Shown: piece after piece, positions 60,001 through 64,000 of the stretch
Layout: the number at the start of each line of letters is the position of its first letter
How positions within the stretch are numbered: the first letter of the stretch is position 1
NCBI RefSeq assembly: GCF_964355755.1
Contig: NC_092679.1
Span: forward strand, 16,110,932 to 16,174,931
DNA: 64,000 bases
Direction of reading: 5' to 3'
From: Antedon mediterranea
Lineage: Eukaryota; Echinodermata; Crinoidea; Comatulida; Antedonidae
The notes under the pieces: generated by a model
Database searches by the model: none
Told to the model about the DNA's origin: nothing
The model's input: only the letters and a program-made list of their open reading frames with translations
Program-made: the position numbers and the translations under genes

Positions 60001-60162
60001 TAATGTTTTCCTTATTGCTTAGTACAATGCTATTTTTCTTTATTTCAATAATTTTGCTGTTAAGCAACAAGTTATTGATTTGATTATTTATTTTTAGATA
60101 TTGCTGATGGAAGTCTAAATGCAGTGCTTGATCTTGTCTCGCAAATCAGGAAACGATTTGAT
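41494..60162 (+). CDS. Calponin-homology domain protein, DIXDC1/neuron-navigator type (5' part of gene)
   Basis: Exons: 41494-41739 or 47092-47172 as alternative starts, then 47970-48084, 58442-58567 and 60098-60162, with GT/AG borders and matching phases. The three shared exons encode one CH domain of about 102 residues: EHAAWINKVLKRHKLRPVSD, then LVNLVEILTNEKLPGIQ, KAENIRQCLNLLRKK and DIADGSLNAVLDLVSQIRK. The order and spacing match the single N-terminal CH domain of DIXDC1 (a Wnt-pathway DIX protein), which has the NEKL-like and DIVDGNLK-like blocks. Neuron navigators also have a similar domain, so the family is undecided. The usual DL.DG turn of helix 3 is replaced by VSESLTLVN. The last exon ends in phase 0 with a good donor, so the gene should continue past the window; no later exon was found to 64000. 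Confidence 0.7.
42317..43140 (-). repeat. Tandem 360-bp units carrying a tRNA-like gene, ending in an inverted piece
   Basis: Two full units (from about 42320 and 42678) and the start of a third (43043), followed by an inverted copy of the unit junction (about 43063-43135). Each full unit contains TTTGAAACGATAAAGATGAG, a minus-strand tRNA-like block, TTCTCGG(C/T)GTGGTACGGCGG and GCGGGATCTCC. The block at 42726-42796 folds as a cloverleaf: acceptor GCTCCAG with TTGGGGC, TCTGC/GCAGG around loop ATATCAA, and CCGAG/CTCGG around TTCGAGT. Its formal anticodon is AUC; the 12.4-kb copy has UUC, pointing to a tRNA-Glu origin. In the first unit the block (42368-42434) lacks about ten bases of its 5' part. 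Confidence 0.8.
43877..44112. mobile_element. MITE with TACCGTATTTATTC ends
   Basis: Bounded by TACCGTATTTATTCTGA and the mirrored TTCGAAAAAATACGGTA. Inside are CACCTCCCTCGAA twice and CCCCTGGGGCGTTTATTCGA, features of a MITE type common in invertebrate genomes. Non-coding; lies in the CH gene's first intron. Confidence 0.7.
47092..47172 (+). CDS. Alternative first exon (b) of CH-domain gene
   Basis: ATG at 47092 opens 27 codons (MQDKLNRTFSRLRKEKQLVY, then LDKELLE) to a donor GAG/GTGAGT in phase 0, the phase needed for the CH exon 797 bases downstream. The peptide is charged and probably helical and would run straight into EHAAWIN. No acceptor with a pyrimidine tract lies just before the ATG, so it fits a first exon better than an internal one. 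Confidence 0.55.
47225..47400. repeat. Interspersed 'GGGGACACTTTGTT' family repeat
   Basis: Contains CCCCTATTAAGGGGACACC, GGGACCCAACAAACTGTCC and TAATAAGGGTGTCCCTTGAA, the clearest member of this family in the window. It has internal inverted symmetry. Confidence 0.6.
49895..50000. repeat. Interspersed 'GGGGACACTTTGTT' family repeat
   Basis: Contains CAGTAGAACCCCCTCCTACA, TTTTAACACTATGGCCAA and CCCCTATTAAGGGGACACTT. The same words occur at 47.2 and 62.35 kb. Confidence 0.6.
50468..50679. mobile_element. hAT-like MITE (212 bp)
   Basis: Ends CAGGGGCAGATCCAGC and AAATCCGTGCCTG, flanked by TAGTA on both sides (50463-50467 and 50680-50684). A run of ten G near 50507-50516 matches the homopolymer in the related 27.0-27.8 kb element. 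Confidence 0.6.
52119..54075 (-). mobile_element. Non-LTR retrotransposon (jockey/CR1-like), reverse transcriptase and C-terminus, inactivated
   Basis: On the minus strand one frame runs from about 54075 to a stop at 52433-52435, broken only by an in-frame TAA at 52988-52990. Reverse-transcriptase motifs in order: VNKSSGCDDIGTFYIKNN, PVYKKGARENIENYRPIS, QYGFRAGHST, FLDLSKAFNSIDH, GVPQGSILGPLLFLIFINN, MFADDTNMF and TKFLGVIID. The C-terminal block continues after the stop (YGIIIWGAGN, NTRNKDN, YRGPKLWNQL). The catalytic FADD is kept; the usual KAFD has Asn in place of Asp. No endonuclease is present upstream, where a palindrome begins at 54076. The 3' end has an AATCA pentamer tail (52131-52152). 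A dead, 5'-truncated copy. Confidence 0.92.
54076..54432. mobile_element. Near-perfect 357-bp palindrome (foldback element)
   Basis: Arms of about 168 and 172 bp (54076-54243 and 54261-54432) are almost exact reverse complements, separated by a 17-base loop. The outer ends are ATTTCCCGATTGATCGTAAT and its complement; the innermost arm sequence is TTAGTTGATAGAAGA against TCTTCTATCGACTAA. It abuts the 5' end of the LINE. No coding potential. Confidence 0.92.
55796..55960. mobile_element. Palindromic MITE, copy H
   Basis: Starts TAAAGCTATCTACACTATCA with ACTTTATGTGACAAAAAATG. The right part contains CATATTTGAGCACAACACA and TTTTTGTCAAACTATTTTGA, like copy A. Confidence 0.7.
56603..56864 (-). mobile_element. 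tRNA-derived SINE, second copy
   Basis: Read on the minus strand it starts GATGAGTGGCCCAGCAGTTA (A box), has GGTTCCGAACCTCACTCGC (B box/T arm) about 50 bases on, then shares the body of the 20.1-kb copy (TTCTCGGATAAGGACTATAA, AAAGAACCTAGTACATCTTT). The 3' tail is missing. Because its B box is intact, it shows the class II tRNA (Ser/Leu) origin better than the first copy. Confidence 0.8.
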
Positions 60163-60182
60163 GTAAGTTATAAATGTATATA

Positions 60183-60349
60183 TTATGCTCTGTCTATGCT
60201 ATCAAACTTAATGTGACAAAAGAATGTGATATGCCCATAAATGGAAATGATGATGTCATTTCACTATCATATTTGGGCATACCACTACCATATTTGGGCA
60301 TATTACAATTTTTTTTTCTTCAAATTTTGATAGTGTAGACGGAGCTTTA
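60183..60349. mobile_element. Palindromic MITE, copy I
   Basis: Starts TTATGCTCTGTCTATGCTAT and ends TTTGATAGTGTAGACGGAGC plus TTTA. It begins 21 bases after the 5' splice site at 60163. Confidence 0.75.
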
Positions 60350-61068
60350 GTTTATTTTTACCAACAAATTCTCACATGATAAAGAAAAGATAATAGCTCA
60401 AGATGGACTCCAGTGGACTTCATGATTAATTTTTTATGATTATTAATTATTGATTTTATGATTATTTTTATTATTATATTTTCATAGACAGACAATACAA
60501 TGCATGTGTTAAAATAAGCATCCAAATTTTTTTAATTTCATAGTTTTAATGAATTTGCAAAATGAATGTCTTATCTTTACATTACATTTTGATAGTAGGC
60601 AGACCTATATGACATACATTTAGTTACAATAAGCAGGGGAGGATATGATTTGTAAGATTTGTCATAATCGTGTGGTGTGTCTGTCACAGAGCCCTCAAGT
60701 AAACACTCAGAAAACATCATTTGACCTCATTCACACTAGTGAACTGTAATTCAGATTAAGCGGTAACTGTTAGCTATGGATCGAAATATGTGTGGAAATT
60801 AATTATCAATATTTTTAAGTTAAACAATTTTCAAAAGAATAAAACATAAAATTGGTTGTTAATTATAATTTATTACAAATATTGATAAACCAAAAATGTA
60901 TCGGTTCGAACATTTCTTAAGCAAAGATAATCTAAATGTCAAAAAAATGAATGTGAATTAATATTTTAAATGGTTGACTGCATCTAAGTTATAAAAGCAT
61001 GGTCGACAGTATGCCTAGTTTTCTTGAAAATAAACAGAATAAATGTGCACACTTGATTTTGCTAATGA

Positions 61069-61702
61069 TTAAAGACCCCTTCCCTGCAATTTTGGACGTT
61101 TTTTGGAAAATAATACATATATATCACTTTAAAAACATTAAACCATGTCATTCCTTGTCTTAAATGTACGTTTTATGGTAAATTATGATAAAAAGTGAGA
61201 AACAATGCACTACCTAAGTAGCTCGCGGCGATCGACCTCTCGTGGACGGTCTTAGGCCTAGCCTAGCTAGGCTTAGTTTTGTAGGCCTAGCTGGTAAACA
61301 TCGATAACGTACGAACATCGTACGCTAGCTATATACCTAGCCTGACGTTGTATAGTTGCTGCATTAATTGTCTTTCTATTTTTGCCAGACTCCGTTGATA
61401 CAAATTGGGGAAAACCCGGTATTTTCGCTGAAAAGTTAGGAGTCTTCCATTTGTTTTGGCTTCACGATCGATCAAAAAGTGGGCGAATTACAGGTGAAAA
61501 ACAAAAATATCAATCCGCGCGCAATGCATTTTGGGATTTATAGCGGGCCGCTATAATTATTAGAATCGATTTATTTTTCACATTTTTAACCGTTTAAAGA
61601 CGAAAAAAGTTATCGCAATAGGACCATATAGTATTATTTTTACATTAAATATAGTTTGTGATCTTAAATTAGATCTAAAAAACGTAGGGAATGGGGCTTT
61701 AA
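61069..61702. mobile_element. TIR element (634 bp)
   Basis: The left end TTAAAGACCCCTTCCCTGC is mirrored at the right by GTAGGGAATGGGGCTTTAA; a few bases further in, ACGTTTTTT is mirrored too. It contains a TAGGCCTA cluster (61249-61293) and a CGATAACGTACGAACATCGT palindrome-like stretch (61299-61324). Non-coding. Confidence 0.6.
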
Positions 61703-62347
61703 CCATGCATTGGATGCCCATTTGTCTATGCAGATAGGAAACCTGTGCCGATAGTCTCCGCACCAAATAGTGACCATATATGGCTGACCATGCTGATAGA
61801 AAACTTTAAATTACATGGTATTAATATCCAAAATAGGATATTGGTCGGTAATCATAATTTTTAATATTGGAATTTTACTTTTTCATTTTACTATAACAGG
61901 TGATTAGATTTAATGATTTCTATATTTGTTTTTTTCTGTTTACCACCCTTCTCATTATCGATGATTAAAAAGCAATTTAAATGTTATTTATTTTGCTAAA
62001 AGATGAGCTAACCATGATAAAGGAAATGAGCAAGCGATGGCAACCTTGTCCCATTTCTTTCAAGATGATTATAACTTTATTGTCTAATTTCTGGCATTGA
62101 AGATCCAGTGATTGGTTCTGACATTTCTATCACATCTGTCAATTTGAATAGTCAATTTATTTGTACTTGTTACTCATATCAAGTGAGTAACTATCAGAAG
62201 GTGAATCTGAGGGTAGGAGGAAGGGGGCTAGTAAGAGATGTAGATTTAATTTGTAAACCTTATTTAAAAATCGATCAATAAATCAATGATTAATAATCAA
62301 TTGTTTTATTTATTCAAATAGGTCCTAATCACATCACTGAAGATACA

Positions 62348-62435
62348 GTAGCCCCTATTACAGGACCTAACAAATTGTCCGCTTAATAAGAGTGTCCCTG
62401 AATAGAATTTGGCCAGGCCATAGTGTTAAAACATA
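62348..62435. repeat. Interspersed 'GGGGACACTTTGTT' family repeat
   Basis: Contains CAGTAGCCCCTATTACAGGA, CCTAACAAATTGTCCGCTTA and CCATAGTGTTAAAACATACA, matching the 47.2- and 49.9-kb copies. Confidence 0.55.
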
Positions 62436-62834
62436 CATTTAACTTTTAAATTTAATAAATTTGATTGCTATAAAAATGGATACAAACAAAGCCTTTCTTT
62501 TTTATTATTAGGAAAGGTTCAGTATTAGAAAAGATTTTGTTTTCTAAATATCGTGATGATGATTTGTAATTTTTGACCTTCCGTATAAACTATCATACAT
62601 TTTTATTCTATTCATATCTTTCTTAAGAAAAGGAAGTTAGGGGATGATTATTTCACATTTGACAGCTGAAAGTGAAGTTGATAACTTAAGACATAACTTC
62701 ACAACATTCATTTTCCTCTAGAGATCAATAATGTTTATAATGCTCCTTTTGTGTGAAGGTACAATGCAATGCTTTCATGAAAATAAAGATTAAAAATCCT
62801 CGGGAAAACAAGTATCATATTAATAATTTATTGG

Positions 62835-64000
62835 TTATCCGCAACGAAGTTGCAGGATAACCTCTTGTGATTGTACGAAATCATCATCATCATCAACTTT
62901 TTATTCTTCTTCTTTCTTTCTGTATGATTTTTGTGTAACGCTTTTCTCTGAAACTTGCAAACATAACATTTTGTTAACTATGTTAACATTTTGACATTTA
63001 TGTAACGTCGTCAAGCGAAGCTTTTCATGATGTTTACAATTGCGCAAAGTGACGTACGCGCGATTTAACGATTTTCTCGTATTGAACATATGTCGAAAAC
63101 CAAATAACATTTCAACTTGAAACTTTGCAAAAGTTTAATTTATATCATGCGCTAACTTTCTGTTGAAAAAAAATTGCGTGTTTTACACAAAGTTACGCGC
63201 GCACGCGCATTTAAAATTTCAAAATGCGCGAAACTAATTTATAATCAACTTTCTACGCGTTTCATGTCGTTTTAAGCATGTAAAAAATTCCCACGCGTGC
63301 GCACATTTTTACGTGTGCGGTGCGCACGTAGCATTGAAAACGTATTTTTTTCGCGTGATTTATGTTTTTCCAGCCTTTTCATGTAATTTTACCAAATTTT
63401 TAACAATTTCGACTTAAAGATACGTCATACGAGCACGTCGAATTGGACAATTTGCGCGCGTTTTTTATGAAAAGGTTAAAAAATTCGTTTAAAATATGCC
63501 TTCTTTTAAACAGTCGTAATTTCTAAACTAAACGGTCAACTTTTTGTGGATGGCATATTCTGGAAGTAGATGAGTTGTAGATATCGGATCAGGTATTAAT
63601 ATGGCTAACCGGACATTGTGACGTCATCGTATGGCCACGCGAATATAAAATTTAGGATTTTTGTATCTTTCGTCATAGCTCATCACATTGAATAGAGCGC
63701 ATCTCCACTTATCCGTTTTCCATTTTCACCCCGATTTTGATATTGTCTAGGTCAATCAACTATCTTTCGCATGAGTGAAAAATATTTTAATTTTTATGAC
63801 GTCATCATGCCTAAAAATTGAAATCACGTGTGGCATCAATTTCATCTTTACAGTAAATTTTAATCTGTTATAGCTCGTAAGAATAAAATGTGATAATCAC
63901 GATTAAAACTTTTTCTGGAAGCTATTGGATTGTAGATACGAAATTATGTTAAAATGTTGCCAATCGGATGTTGTGACGTCATCATATGGCCAGTTAAATA
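62835..64000. repeat. CpG-containing repeat block with about 355-bp internal period
   Basis: Composition changes sharply to many CG dinucleotides (ACGCGCGCACGCGCAT-like runs near 63195-63310). Two stretches, about 63560-63645 and 63915-63996, align over 80 bases and share TTGTGACGTCATC and ATGGCCA, implying tandem units of roughly 355 bp. A short inverted pair, TTGGTTATCCGCAAC and GTTGCAGGATAACC, marks the left edge. The block is cut by the window end. Confidence 0.55.

Larger units (their letters stand above)
60163..64000. other. Continuation of CH-domain gene region, no further exon seen
   Basis: No convincing exon found. Contains a palindromic MITE (60183-60349), an inverted-repeat element (61069-61702), a GGGGACACTTTGTT family member (about 62348-62435), and a GC/CG-rich repeat block to the window end (62835-64000). 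Confidence 0.55.

Overview
The window looks like nuclear DNA from an invertebrate animal. It is AT-rich, its genes are split into many small exons with GT/AG introns, and introns and intergenic DNA are packed with transposon remnants. The proteins are typical animal ones. The repeat style (many TAGGCCTA and TACTGTA words, jockey/CR1-like retroelements, tRNA-derived SINEs, many small inverted-repeat elements) suggests a marine deuterostome such as an echinoderm, but that is an inference from impression, not a proof.

Layout. 1-9207 (+): the 3' part of a transcription-factor gene, probably serum response factor (SRF). Only the Gln/Ser/Thr-rich C-terminal activation region is here, in seven exons from 4913 to 9207. 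14272-23302 (-): a complete glutaminyl-peptide cyclotransferase (QPCT) gene in seven coding exons, with a second possible first exon at 19107-19274. 23303-23625: a short divergent promoter region. 23626-33730 (+): a complete NRDE2 gene in nine exons (1240 aa), encoding the nuclear RNA-surveillance/exosome regulator. 34282-35469 (-): a single-exon gene of unknown function that converges on NRDE2. 41494-60162 (+): the start of a large gene encoding a calponin-homology (CH) domain like that of DIXDC1 or neuron navigators, with two alternative first exons. It probably runs past the right edge.

Between the genes are two non-LTR retrotransposon relics (35.8-36.4 kb and 52.1-54.1 kb), a short LINE 3' tail near 10.0 kb, tRNA-derived SINEs, and at least nine copies of one small palindromic MITE. 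There are also several larger terminal-inverted-repeat elements. The most distinctive are two adjacent foldback-type elements in NRDE2 intron 1 (23818-24652 and 24742-26890). Their terminal repeats are themselves arrays of short tandem repeats, and each is bracketed by an 8-bp direct repeat. A separate 1054-bp element at 37111-38164 has a perfect 10-bp target duplication.

NRDE2 also carries two unusual minisatellites that seem to have grown out of its own exons: one from an exon end plus its 5' splice site (intron 6), and one from the last coding exon, continuing into the 3' flank. No RNA virus, CRISPR, operon or other prokaryotic system is visible. The novelty here lies in the repeat structures and alternative first exons, not in a new enzymatic system.
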